Positions 8,546 to 17,142 of a DNA stretch of 64,000 bases are shown here, piece after piece (position 1 is the first letter of the stretch; each line of letters opens with the position of its first letter). The stretch covers positions 1-64,000 of the forward strand of contig NZ_BCQR01000042.1 in assembly GCF_001552175.1 (NCBI RefSeq), given 5' to 3'. A program made the translations under genes and the position numbers. The DNA comes from Actinomadura kijaniata NBRC 14229 (GTDB lineage Bacteria > Actinomycetota > Actinomycetes > Streptosporangiales > Streptosporangiaceae). The notes below the pieces were generated by a model, which did no database searches, was not told the DNA's origin, and saw only the letters and a program-made list of their open reading frames with translations.

Positions 8546-10160
8546 CGGCGTCCCCGGCGACCAGCGCGCGGGCCCTGGCGTAGTCGGCCTTGCCGTTGGG
8601 CAGCCGCAGGCTCTCGCCGGTCCGCGCGAACGCCTTGGGGATCTTGTAGCGGGCCAGGTGGGCGGCGCAGCCCGCGCGCAGCTCGGCGTCGGTCGGCGCG
8701 GGCTCCGCCACCCGCAGCACCGCCACGATCTCGGTGCCCCAGCGTTCGCTGGGGCGCCCCACCACCAGCGCGTCGGCGACGCCCGGCAGGTTCCGCAGCA
8801 CCGCCTCGACCTCCTCGGCGAACACCTTCTCGCCGCCGGTGTTGATCGTGGTGGCCTCCCGGCCGTGCACCTCCACGGTCCCGTCGGCCAGCAGGCGCGC
8901 CCGGTCCCCGGCGACGACGAGCCGCTCCCCGTCCACGGTCAGGAACGTCGCGGCCGTCTTGCCCGGGTCGTTCAGGTAGCCCAGCGGCAGCGCGTCCCCG
9001 CCCTTGGCGAGCCACCCCAGCTCGTCCTCGCCCGGCGCCAGCCGCCGCGTCCGGTCGGCGCTGAGCACGGCCGCCCCCGGCGCGGGCGTGAACGTCCGCC
9101 CCGCCCCGCCCCGCGTCACCGCGAACCCGCTCTCCGACGACCCGAGCACGTCGGTGATCCGCGCGTGCGGGAGGTGCTCCAGCAGCCGCGCACCGACCTC
9201 GGGGCTGATCGCGGCGGCCGAGTTCAGCAGGGTCCGCAGCGCCGGCAGATCGTGGGAGCCCCGGTCCAGCTCCGCCAGGATCGGCCGCGCGAACGCGTCC
9301 CCGACCAGCGGCATCCGGGTGACCCGCTCGCGTTCGGCGGTGCGCAGCAGGTCGGCGGCGTCCAGCCCGTCGACGCGGTCGGGGAAGACCACGCAGGCCC
9401 CGCCGCACCAGCCGCCGAGCGCCGACCAGGTGCCCGCCCCGTGCATCAGCGGCGGCCCGACCAGCACCCGGTGCCGTCCGCGCACGGCGCGCTCGACGGC
9501 CTCGTCCAGGTCGGTGATCGCGGTGCCGTCGCGCCGCCGCAGCCCGAGGGGGCCGACCATCAGGTCGCCGATCCGCCACAGCACGCCCTTGGGCAGCCCC
9601 GTCGTGCCGCCGGTGTAGAGGATGTGCAGGTCACCGGCGTCGGGCCGGACGTCCAGCGGTGCGTCCGACGCCCCGGCGAGCGCGGCCTCGTAGTCGAGCG
9701 CCCCCGGCAGCGGGTCCGCGCCGGACCCGTCGGCGACCTGGAGCAGCAGCGGGGCGCGCTCCAGCTTCGGCACGACCCGGCCGATCGCCGCCGCGAACCG
9801 CGCGTGGTACACGATCGCCGCCGGGCGCGCGTCCGCGAACAGCCGCACCAGCTCGTCGTCGACGTAGCGGTAGTTGACGTTGAATGGCGCGACCCGCGCC
9901 CGGTGCGCGCCGAGCAGCCCCTCCAGGTACTCGGGGCCGTTGTGCAGGTAGAGCGCCAGGTGGTCGTGCGGCGACTCCCAGGGCTCGACGGCCCCGCCGT
10001 GCCGCCCCAGCCCGGCGTCGTGCAGGACGCGGGCCAGGCGGCGGCCGCGTTCGGACACCTCGCGCCAGGTCATCCGGCGGTCCCGCCAGACCAGGCACTC
10101 GCGTTCGGGAACGGCCGCCGCTATGGCCTCGTGCAGGGTCGCCAGGTCGAGCTGGGGCAT
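8535..10160 (-). CDS. Acyl-CoA synthetase / AMP-forming ligase (FadD-like)
   Basis: A 541-residue adenylate-forming enzyme. The P-loop motif is ILYTGGTTGLPKGVLWR, the A5 region is VLGSSESGFAVTRGG, and the C-terminal domain has NTGGEKVFAEEVEAVL and a PNGKADY lysine for adenylation. It would activate a carboxylic acid with ATP and pass it to CoA. The layout (long first domain, DFVR-type segment DRARLLADGTVEVHGR) resembles mycobacterial FadD proteins for fatty or steroid-side-chain acids. The ATG at 10160 follows GGGAGGAGAGGCG. Substrate unknown. Confidence 0.9.
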   Translation of the reverse strand: MPQLDLATLHEAIAAAVPERECLVWRDRRMTWREVSERGRRLARVLHDAGLGRHGGAVEPWESPHDHLALYLHNGPEYLEGLLGAHRARVAPFNVNYRYVDDELVRLFADARPAAIVYHARFAAAIGRVVPKLERAPLLLQVADGSGADPLPGALDYEAALAGASDAPLDVRPDAGDLHILYTGGTTGLPKGVLWRIGDLMVGPLGLRRRDGTAITDLDEAVERAVRGRHRVLVGPPLMHGAGTWSALGGWCGGACVVFPDRVDGLDAADLLRTAERERVTRMPLVGDAFARPILAELDRGSHDLPALRTLLNSAAAISPEVGARLLEHLPHARITDVLGSSESGFAVTRGGAGRTFTPAPGAAVLSADRTRRLAPGEDELGWLAKGGDALPLGYLNDPGKTAATFLTVDGERLVVAGDRARLLADGTVEVHGREATTINTGGEKVFAEEVEAVLRNLPGVADALVVGRPSERWGTEIVAVLRVAEPAPTDAELRAGCAAHLARYKIPKAFARTGESLRLPNGKADYARARALVAGDAARA

Positions 10161-10269
10161 CGCCTCTCCTCCCAGAAGTACCGCCGGAGAGCACCGTAAC
10201 CGAACCCTTACCGAATCCGGTTCGGCGGGGTGGTCCCGGCCGTTCCCGCCGGGGCGGGACAATGGCGGG

Positions 10270-11118
10270 ATGGCCCGCACGACCAGGCCCCGGGGGGAGG
10301 TGACCCGGGGCACCACCAACCCCAACCGGCTCCGCCGCATGGACCGCTGGATCGCCGCCACCCGGGCCGGGGCGCTGCGCGCCGGGGACCGTCCCCTGGC
10401 CGTCGACCTCGGGTACGGCGCGTCGCCGATCACCGCCGTCGAGCTGTACACGCGGCTGCGCGCGGTCTCGCCCCGGCTGGAGGTCGCCGGGATCGAGATC
10501 GAGCCCGACCGGGTCGCCGCCGGGCTGGCGTTCCTGCGCGCCCACCCCGGCCACGACGGCCTGTCGTTCCTGCGCGGCGGCTTCGAGCTGCCCGTGGACC
10601 GGCCCCCGAACCTGGTCCGCGCCGCCAACGTCCTGCGCCAGTACGAGGAGCCCGCCGCCTGGCGCGCCTGGGACGACCTGTGCTCCCGGCTCGCCCCCGG
10701 CGGCGTCCTGGTCGAGGGCACCTGCGACGAGCTCGGCCGCCGCCATGTCTGGGTCGCCCTGGAACGCGGCGCGCCCACCGGACGCGGCGCCGTCCGCGCC
10801 GCACCGCGGACGATCACGTTCGCGGCGCATCTGCCGACCCTGGGCACCCCTTCCGACCTGGCCGAACGCCTTCCCAAGACGCTGATCCACCGCAACGTCC
10901 CCGGCGAACGCGTGCACGCCCTGCTCGCCGAGTTCGACCGCTGCTGGGCGGTGGCCGCGCCGCAGTCGGTGTTCGGGCCCCGCGCCCGCTGGGTCGCCGC
11001 CGTGGAACTGCTGGCCCGCTCCTACCCGGTCCTGACCCGCCCGCCGTTCGGGGGACGGGCCCGGTGGCGGCTGGGCGAGGTCACGGTGCCGTGGTCAGCG
11101 GTCGATCCACGGGCGTGA
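10270..11118 (+). CDS. Class I SAM-dependent methyltransferase-like protein
   Basis: A 282-residue protein with a Rossmann-type methyltransferase core. Motif I is PLAVDLGYGASPITAVEL, the acidic end of strand 2 is EVAGIEIEPDRV, and CSRLAPGGVLVEGTCDELGRR is the post-motif III strand. The substrate region is not recognisable. The ATG at 10270 was chosen because the conserved part begins shortly after it. The last 38 bases overlap the end of the convergent PEP-utilizing gene. Confidence 0.75.
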   Translation: MARTTRPRGEVTRGTTNPNRLRRMDRWIAATRAGALRAGDRPLAVDLGYGASPITAVELYTRLRAVSPRLEVAGIEIEPDRVAAGLAFLRAHPGHDGLSFLRGGFELPVDRPPNLVRAANVLRQYEEPAAWRAWDDLCSRLAPGGVLVEGTCDELGRRHVWVALERGAPTGRGAVRAAPRTITFAAHLPTLGTPSDLAERLPKTLIHRNVPGERVHALLAEFDRCWAVAAPQSVFGPRARWVAAVELLARSYPVLTRPPFGGRARWRLGEVTVPWSAVDPRA

Positions 11119-13420
11119 CCAGCCGCACCAGCCCCCGCGCCGCGTCCAGCCGGACCCGGTCGCCGGTCCGCAGCAGCGTCGTGGCCGACTCCGCCCCGAC
11201 CACGGCCGGAACGCCCAGCTCCCGCGCCACCACGGCGGCCTCGGAGAAGGGCGCCCCCACGTTCGTCACCACGGCCGCCGCGCGCGGGAACAGCGGCGTC
11301 CAGCCGACGTTCGCGACCGGCGCCACCAGGATCTCCCCGGGCCGCAGCGCGTCGCCCTCCTCGACCGCGTGCAGCACCCGCACCACGCCCTCGGCCGTCC
11401 CGCCGGTGCCCGTCGCACTCATGATCACCATGCCGTCCGCCCGGACGTTCGCGCCCTGCGGGTCCGGCGTCATCCGGTAGCGCTCGTACGCCCGCCGCCG
11501 CCCGGTCCCGCGCCGCAGCGCCGTCCCGTCGCCGCCGAGCACCTCCACGATCTCCTCGGCGGTCAGGAAGAACACCGCGTCGCCGAGCGCGGTCACCTCC
11601 CCGGCCCGCAGCACGAACGCCCGCAGCACCCCGAACACCCGCGCCACCTCCGACCGCACCGCCGCCCGCAGGTGGAACCCCTCGGCCCACGCGCCGATCC
11701 CGCGCCGCAGGGCCGTCACCCGGTGGGGATGCCGCGCCCGCAGCAGCAGCCACGCCTCCCGGACCGCCGCCCGCCGCTCCGCGAGCAGGTCGAGCGCGTC
11801 CGGCCCGGGCGCCCCCGACCACCGGGCGACCCAGCCGGGCTCCTCGGCCGGACGCGGCATCGCCACCTCGAACTCGTGCGCCGACCGGTGCCCCCACCGG
11901 CGCAGGTAGCCGTCCTCGGCCAGGTCGCCGCGCGCCGCCCGCGCCAGCCCCGTCACCGGCCCGAACACCGCGAACGGGTCCTTCCCGGCCGCCCGCAGCC
12001 CGGCGAACACCGCGTTGGCGTCGTCCGTCCCGACCAGCCGCTCCAGCCTGCGGAACACGTCCGGGGCCTCGCCGTCGTCGAGCCCGGCGGCGGCCGCGAC
12101 CCGGCACGCCTCCAGGAAGTAGGGGCGGATCTCCCGGTTCCACAGCCGGACCAGCTTGCGGGGCTCCCCGGCCGCGCGGACGCGCCGCCGGAGATTGTCG
12201 CAGTGGTCCGGCGCGCTCGCCAGGAAGCCGGGGATCCGCCGCCGGTCCAGCCGCGCCCGGGCCGCGCCGACCAGGTGCGCCGGTGCGCGCGGCTCCGGGT
12301 CGAGGCTCGTGTAGAGGTGGCCGCCGAGGTTCCCGTACCGCCGCCCGGACGCCGCGCCGACCGTGTCCAGCAGCGTCCGCACCAGCGACCACGTGCACGG
12401 CGTCATCACGTCCGGAACGGCCTCCCCGATCCCGCCCCGGCTCCACGCCCGGTCGCCGGGGCGGCCGTCGCCGTCCCCGGCGGCCCGGTGCTCGTCCATC
12501 GGCCGCGCCCTGATCAGGTACGGGTGGTCGTCGGCCCAGGCCCACTCCACCCGCATCGGCCGCCCCGCCGCCTGCTCCACGCGGTCCCCGAACCGGGCCA
12601 GCTCGGCGGCCTGCCCGGGGGTCAGGACCGGCCGGGTCCGCAGCTCGGCGGGCTGCGGCCCGAACGTCCCGTCCGGCAGCGCCCGCACCGACTTGGCCGC
12701 GACCCGCCGCGCGACGATCCGCCGCGACCGCCGGTCCAGCACCAGCACGTCGGGGATGGTCCTACGCTCGACCACGGCCGCGCCCCCGCCCCACACCGCG
12801 TGCACCACCGCGTGCGCGGCGTCGCCGGGGGCGGAGGTGCACAGCGTCCCGCCCGCCTCGGCGGCCACCATCGACTGCACCACCACGCCCACCGCCGCGA
12901 ACTCGTGGTCGATCCGCCGGTGGTTGCGGAAGTCGATCGCCCGCGCCGACCACAGCGACGCCCACGCGTCGCGGACCGCCGCCAGCACCGCCGCCTCGCC
13001 CCGCACGTCCAGGAGCGTCGCCAGCCGCCCGCCCTGCAGCGCCTCGGGCCGCTCGATCGGCGCGCCGCCCAGGTCCCACGCCGACGCCGCGCGCACCGCG
13101 ACCGCATGGTCCTGGGCGCCCAGGTCCGCGTACGCCCAGCGGATCTGCCCGGCCAGGTCGTCCGGCAGGTCGTGCGCGGCGAACAGCGCGGCGATCCGGC
13201 GTTCGGCCTCCTCCGGATCCAGCGCGGCCACCGCCCGCAGGATCCGCGGCTGGAGCTCCGCGCCGTCGACGTACCGCCAGTACGCGCCCGAGGTCACCAG
13301 GAACCCCGTCGGCACGGGCAGCCCCGCCTCCGTCAGCCGTTCCAGCGACGCCCCCGTGGCCCCCGCCACGTCGGGCCGCACCCGTGCGCCGCCGAGCGGC
13401 ACCACCCATTCCCCGGCCAT
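11081..13420 (-). CDS. PEP/pyruvate-binding and PEP-mobile-domain protein lacking the catalytic His
   Basis: The 779-residue protein has the order of PEP synthase and rifampin phosphotransferase. It has an ATP-grasp-like pyruvate-phosphate-dikinase N domain (residues 1-310, with the region ending MRVEWAWADDHPYLIRARPMD), a large middle part, and a C-terminal phosphohistidine swivel domain (from about 660, GEILVAPVANVGWTPLFPRA). In active enzymes the swivel motif contains a phosphorylated His (GG-x3-SHAAI type). Here the sequence reads NVGAPFSEAAVVARELGVPAVVG, with Glu (GAG) near residue 725 where His is expected. Either the protein has another function or it is catalytically dead. It may still bind nucleotide and substrate. 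Confidence 0.8.
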   Translation of the reverse strand: MAGEWVVPLGGARVRPDVAGATGASLERLTEAGLPVPTGFLVTSGAYWRYVDGAELQPRILRAVAALDPEEAERRIAALFAAHDLPDDLAGQIRWAYADLGAQDHAVAVRAASAWDLGGAPIERPEALQGGRLATLLDVRGEAAVLAAVRDAWASLWSARAIDFRNHRRIDHEFAAVGVVVQSMVAAEAGGTLCTSAPGDAAHAVVHAVWGGGAAVVERRTIPDVLVLDRRSRRIVARRVAAKSVRALPDGTFGPQPAELRTRPVLTPGQAAELARFGDRVEQAAGRPMRVEWAWADDHPYLIRARPMDEHRAAGDGDGRPGDRAWSRGGIGEAVPDVMTPCTWSLVRTLLDTVGAASGRRYGNLGGHLYTSLDPEPRAPAHLVGAARARLDRRRIPGFLASAPDHCDNLRRRVRAAGEPRKLVRLWNREIRPYFLEACRVAAAAGLDDGEAPDVFRRLERLVGTDDANAVFAGLRAAGKDPFAVFGPVTGLARAARGDLAEDGYLRRWGHRSAHEFEVAMPRPAEEPGWVARWSGAPGPDALDLLAERRAAVREAWLLLRARHPHRVTALRRGIGAWAEGFHLRAAVRSEVARVFGVLRAFVLRAGEVTALGDAVFFLTAEEIVEVLGGDGTALRRGTGRRRAYERYRMTPDPQGANVRADGMVIMSATGTGGTAEGVVRVLHAVEEGDALRPGEILVAPVANVGWTPLFPRAAAVVTNVGAPFSEAAVVARELGVPAVVGAESATTLLRTGDRVRLDAARGLVRLVTPVDRPLTTAP

Positions 13421-13483
13421 GACCGTCCCCCCGAGTCAGGCTTTTACCGGGGGGGATACCCGGACGTGCCGGAGCCGACCCGC

Positions 13484-14242
13484 CTAGACGCGGTGCAGCT
13501 TGTACGGGGCGGCCTGGACGCGCGGCTGCACGTCGATCCGGTCGATGTTCACGTGCGACGGCCGCGTCACCGCCCACGCCACACAGTCGGCGACGTCCTC
13601 GGCCACCAGCGGCTCGGGAACGCCCTCGTACGGCTTGGCGGCCCGCTCGGCGTCGCCCTTGAACCGCACCAGCGCGAACTCGTCGGTCCGCACCAGCCCC
13701 GGCGCGATCTCGGTGACCCGGACCGGCTCGGCGACCAGCTCCAGCCGCAGCACCTCGTTCACCGCGTAGGCGGCGTGCTTGGCGGCGTTGTACCCGGCCC
13801 CGCCCTCGTAGGGGACGTGCGCGGCCAGCGAGGTGATGTTGACGATGTGGCCGTCGCCGCCCGCGACCAGCTTGGGCAGCAGCGCCTTGGTCACCCGCAG
13901 CAGGCCCAGCACGTTCGTGTCGTACATCGCCTGCCAGTCGGCCGGGTCGGCGTCGGCGACCGGCTCCAGGCCGAGCGCGCCACCCGCGTTGTTGACCAGC
14001 ACGTGGACCGCGTCCAGGGACCCGGCCAGCGCGTCCACCGACTCCTGGTCGGTGACGTCCAGCACGACCGGCGCGACCTTGCCCGCGCCCGGCACGCCCT
14101 CCGCGATCTCCTTGGCCAGCGCGTCCAGCCGGTCGCGCCGCCGGGCCGCCAGCACGACGTTGAACCCCTCGGCCGCCAGGCGCCGCGCCGTGGCCGCGCC
14201 GATCCCACTGCTCGCTCCGGTAACCACCGCCGTCTTCCGCAT
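13484..14242 (-). CDS. Classical SDR oxidoreductase
   Basis: A 252-residue short-chain dehydrogenase. TGASSGIG near residue 8 is the cofactor loop, and AARRRDR after strand 2 favours NADP. NNAGG, the catalytic Ser in NITS and YNAAK (Tyr and Lys) complete the active site. The sequence resembles the YdfG/serine-3-dehydrogenase-like group, but the substrate is open. The ATG at 14242 is directly before MRKTAVVTGAS; the longer open frame lacks a ribosome site. Confidence 0.88.
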   Translation of the reverse strand: MRKTAVVTGASSGIGAATARRLAAEGFNVVLAARRRDRLDALAKEIAEGVPGAGKVAPVVLDVTDQESVDALAGSLDAVHVLVNNAGGALGLEPVADADPADWQAMYDTNVLGLLRVTKALLPKLVAGGDGHIVNITSLAAHVPYEGGAGYNAAKHAAYAVNEVLRLELVAEPVRVTEIAPGLVRTDEFALVRFKGDAERAAKPYEGVPEPLVAEDVADCVAWAVTRPSHVNIDRIDVQPRVQAAPYKLHRV

Positions 14243-14414
14243 GCGCACAGCTTTCCAGAACCGCGCGAACGGCCCGCGCACCGGGGTCAACCGCAGGTCA
14301 TCGCGGGGTCAACGGGCGTGATGACCGTCACGCCCGGCCACCGCGACGGTTGATCGCCCACGTGCGGGAACACCTGACACCCTGGATAGGTTGCACTACC
14401 GGAGGTGGTGTCCG

Positions 14415-15725
14415 GTGTCGCGTCGTATCAGCCGGGTTGCGACGATCAGTGTTCATACTTCGCCCCTCGACCAACCGGGCACGGGCGACGCGGGCGGGAT
14501 GAACGTCTACGTCGTCGAGGTCGCCAAGCGCCTCGCCGACCGGGGCGTCGAGGTCGACATCTTCACCCGGGCCACCTCGCGGGCCCTGCCGCCGGTCGTC
14601 GAGCTGGTCCCCGGCGTGCTCGTCCGCAACGTCGTGGCGGGCCCGTTCGAGGAGCTCGACAAGGCCGAGCTGCCGCGCCAGCTGTGCGGGTTCACCTCCG
14701 AGGTCCTGCGCACCGAGGCCGCCCACGACCCCGGCCACTACGACCTGCTGCACACCCACTACTGGCTCTCCGGCCAGGCGGGCTGGGCCGCCAAGCAGCG
14801 CTGGGGCGTCCCGCTCGTGCACTCCATGCACACCATGGCCAAGGTCAAGAACGCCGCGCTGGCCGAGGGCGACAGGCCCGAGCCCGCCGAACGCGTCCTC
14901 GGCGAGGAGCAGGTCGTCGAGTCCGCCGACCGGCTGGTCGCCAACACCGCCAAGGAGGCCCGCGAGCTGATCGGGCTGTACGGCGCCGACCCCGCCCGCG
15001 TCGCGACCGTCAGCCCCGGCGCGGACCTCTCGCTGTTCCAGCCCGAGTCCCTGATCGCCCGCAGCACCGGCCTGCTCCCGCACCGCACCGCCCCCGCGCG
15101 CCGCCGCCTCGGCCTGCCCCGCGACGCCTACGTCCTGCTGTTCGTGGGCCGCATCCAGCCGCTCAAGGCCCCCGACGTCCTCCTGCACGCCGCCGCCCGC
15201 ATGCTGCGGGCCGACCCGTCGCTGCGGTCCCGGCTGGTCGTCGCCGTGGTCGGCGGTCCGTCCGGCTCCGGCCGCGAACGCCCCGAGGGCCTGCAACGCC
15301 TGGCCGCCGAGCTGGGCATCGCCGACGTCGTCCGCTTCGAGCCGCCCTGTCCCCAGCGCGAGCTGGCCGACTGGTACCGCGCCGCCGACGTGACGGTCGT
15401 CCCGTCGCACAACGAGTCGTTCGGCCTGGTCGCCGTGGAGTCCCAGGCGTGCGGCACCCCGGTCGTCGCGGCGGCCGTGGGCGGCCTGTGCACCGCCGTC
15501 AACGACGGCGAGTCCGGCCTGCTGATCAAGGGCCACGACCCGGCCGACTACGCCGCCGCCCTGCGCCGCCTGCACGACGAGCCCGGCCTGCACGCCCGCC
15601 TGGCCCGCGGCGCGGTCCGCCACGGCCGCGCGTTCGGCTGGGACGCCACCGTGGACCGCCTGCTGGAGGTGTATACCGGGGCGATGGACGAGAGGACCTC
15701 CCGCGTCATGGAGATATCCGCGTGA
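14415..15725 (+). CDS. mshA: D-inositol-3-phosphate glycosyltransferase MshA
   Basis: The 436-residue GT4-family enzyme makes the first intermediate of mycothiol by transferring GlcNAc from UDP-GlcNAc to 1D-myo-inositol-3-phosphate. Diagnostic segments are [22 protein letters not shown] at the start, [27 protein letters not shown] and the nucleotide-binding [21 protein letters not shown]. The GTG at 14415 has GGAGG about eight bases upstream; a TTG further up is less likely. Mycothiol is the thiol of actinobacteria, so this gene supports the taxonomic reading. A YbjN-family gene follows after 82 bases, a common neighbour. Confidence 0.93.
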   Translation: MSRRISRVATISVHTSPLDQPGTGDAGGMNVYVVEVAKRLADRGVEVDIFTRATSRALPPVVELVPGVLVRNVVAGPFEELDKAELPRQLCGFTSEVLRTEAAHDPGHYDLLHTHYWLSGQAGWAAKQRWGVPLVHSMHTMAKVKNAALAEGDRPEPAERVLGEEQVVESADRLVANTAKEARELIGLYGADPARVATVSPGADLSLFQPESLIARSTGLLPHRTAPARRRLGLPRDAYVLLFVGRIQPLKAPDVLLHAAARMLRADPSLRSRLVVAVVGGPSGSGRERPEGLQRLAAELGIADVVRFEPPCPQRELADWYRAADVTVVPSHNESFGLVAVESQACGTPVVAAAVGGLCTAVNDGESGLLIKGHDPADYAAALRRLHDEPGLHARLARGAVRHGRAFGWDATVDRLLEVYTGAMDERTSRVMEISA

Positions 15726-15807
15726 GTGCGCCGGCGGGGCGGAACGATCACAGTGATGGGGGAAGGCGGCGCCCTGGGGCGCCTCGGAGGCGTGCGGGAG
15801 GCACTGC

Positions 15808-16299
15808 GTGAGTGAGTACGGCGAGATCATCGAGGCGGCCCTGAAGTCCGCCGAGCTCGAATACGACGAGCCGCGTCCGGGCGCGTTCTTCGTCAAGCTG
15901 CCCGGTCAGCACAAGCTCGCCACCATGACGTGGCTGATCGTGGGCGACCACAGCCTGCACGTGGAGGCGTTCTTCTGCCGCCAGCCCGACGAGAACCACG
16001 CGGAGTTCTACCGCTTCCTCCTCGAACGCAACGGCCGGATGTACGGCGTCTCGTTCGCCCTGGACGAGACCGGCGACGTCTACCTGGTCGGCAGGCTGCC
16101 CCTCGCCGCCATCACCGCCGACGAGATCGACCGCGTCCTCGGCTGCGTGCTGACCTACTCCGACGAGAACTTCGACAAGGCCCTGGAGCGCGGCTTCAAG
16201 ACCTCCATCCAGAAGGAGTGGGACTGGCGGGTGAAGCGCGGCGAGAGCCTGGCGAACCTCCAGGCGTTCGCGTCGTTCGCGGACCCGGCCAACCGCTGA
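15808..16299 (+). CDS. YbjN-domain protein
   Basis: A 163-residue protein with the YbjN fold, related in shape to type III secretion chaperones: EIIEAALKSAELEYDEPRPGAFFVKLPGQHKLATMTWLIVGDHSLHVEAFFCRQP. It follows mshA and precedes gpmA, an order frequent in actinomycetes. The GTG start has a GGGAGGC ribosome site. No enzymatic activity is known for the family, and a stress-related chaperone-like role is only a guess. Confidence 0.85.
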   Translation: MSEYGEIIEAALKSAELEYDEPRPGAFFVKLPGQHKLATMTWLIVGDHSLHVEAFFCRQPDENHAEFYRFLLERNGRMYGVSFALDETGDVYLVGRLPLAAITADEIDRVLGCVLTYSDENFDKALERGFKTSIQKEWDWRVKRGESLANLQAFASFADPANR

Positions 16300-16335
16300 C
16301 CGGGGACCGGGGCCGGGACCGATAAGCTCTGGGCC

Positions 16336-17088
16336 ATGGCGACCCTGGTATTGCTCCGGCATGGCGAAAGCGTGTGGAACGCGGAGGGCCTGTTCACCGG
16401 CTGGGTGGACGTCGACCTGTCCGCCAAGGGGGAGAGTGAGGCGACCAAGGGCGGCGACCTGCTGCTCGACGCCGACATCACTCCCGACGTGGTGCACACC
16501 TCGCTGCTGAAGCGGGCGATCCGCACCGCCAACATCGCGCTCGACGTGGCCGACCTGCTCTGGATCCCGGTCCGGCGCTCCTGGCGGCTCAACGAGCGCC
16601 ACTACGGCGCGCTGCAGGGCAAGAACAAGGCCCAGACGCGCGAGGAGTTCGGCGAGGAGCAGTTCATGGTCTGGCGCCGCTCCTACGACACCCCGCCGCC
16701 GCCGATCAAGGACGACGACCCGCTGTCCCAGGTCAACGACCTGCGTTACGCGTCGCTGCCGTCCGAGCTGATCCCGCGCACCGAGTGCCTGGCCGACGTC
16801 GTGGACCGTCTGCTGCCGTACTGGTACGACTCGATCGTCCCCGACCTGGCCGCGAACAAGACCGTCCTGGTCGCCGCCCACGGCAACTCCCTGCGCGCCA
16901 TGGTCAAGCACCTGGACAACGTCTCCGACGAGGACATCGTGGGCCTGAACATCCCCACGGGCATCCCGCTGGTGTACGAGCTGGACGACGACTTCGCCCC
17001 GCTGAAGCGCGGCGGCGAGTACCTCGACCCGGTCGCCGCGAAGGCCGCCATCGAGGCGGTCAAGAACCAGGGCGCCAAGAAGAAGTGA
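16336..17088 (+). CDS. gpmA: 2,3-bisphosphoglycerate-dependent phosphoglycerate mutase
   Basis: The 250-residue glycolytic enzyme interconverts 3- and 2-phosphoglycerate. The phosphoacceptor motif is [24 protein letters not shown], the acid is in [19 protein letters not shown] and the second catalytic His in [17 protein letters not shown]. Length and motifs match dimeric or tetrameric dPGMs. The gene is 36 bases after the YbjN gene. A strong hairpin follows between this gene and the convergent fusion gene. Confidence 0.95.
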   Translation: MATLVLLRHGESVWNAEGLFTGWVDVDLSAKGESEATKGGDLLLDADITPDVVHTSLLKRAIRTANIALDVADLLWIPVRRSWRLNERHYGALQGKNKAQTREEFGEEQFMVWRRSYDTPPPPIKDDDPLSQVNDLRYASLPSELIPRTECLADVVDRLLPYWYDSIVPDLAANKTVLVAAHGNSLRAMVKHLDNVSDEDIVGLNIPTGIPLVYELDDDFAPLKRGGEYLDPVAAKAAIEAVKNQGAKKK

Positions 17089-17103
17089 CCCACCGACCGT
17101 GAC

Positions 17104-17139
17104 CGGACGGCCCCGCACCGAGAGGCGCGGGGCCGTCCG
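17104..17139. terminator. Bidirectional hairpin terminator between gpmA and the fusion gene
   Basis: A perfect 13-bp stem (CGGACGGCCCCGC with its complement) and a 10-base loop lie between two convergent genes. There is no long T-run, which is common for high-GC actinobacterial terminators. Confidence 0.65.
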
Positions 17140-17142
17140 CGT

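Noticed and set aside
11369-14353. Very long open frame antisense to the PEP-utilizing and SDR genes
   Set aside because: It is a high-GC shadow frame; both genes on the other strand have clear domains and motifs.
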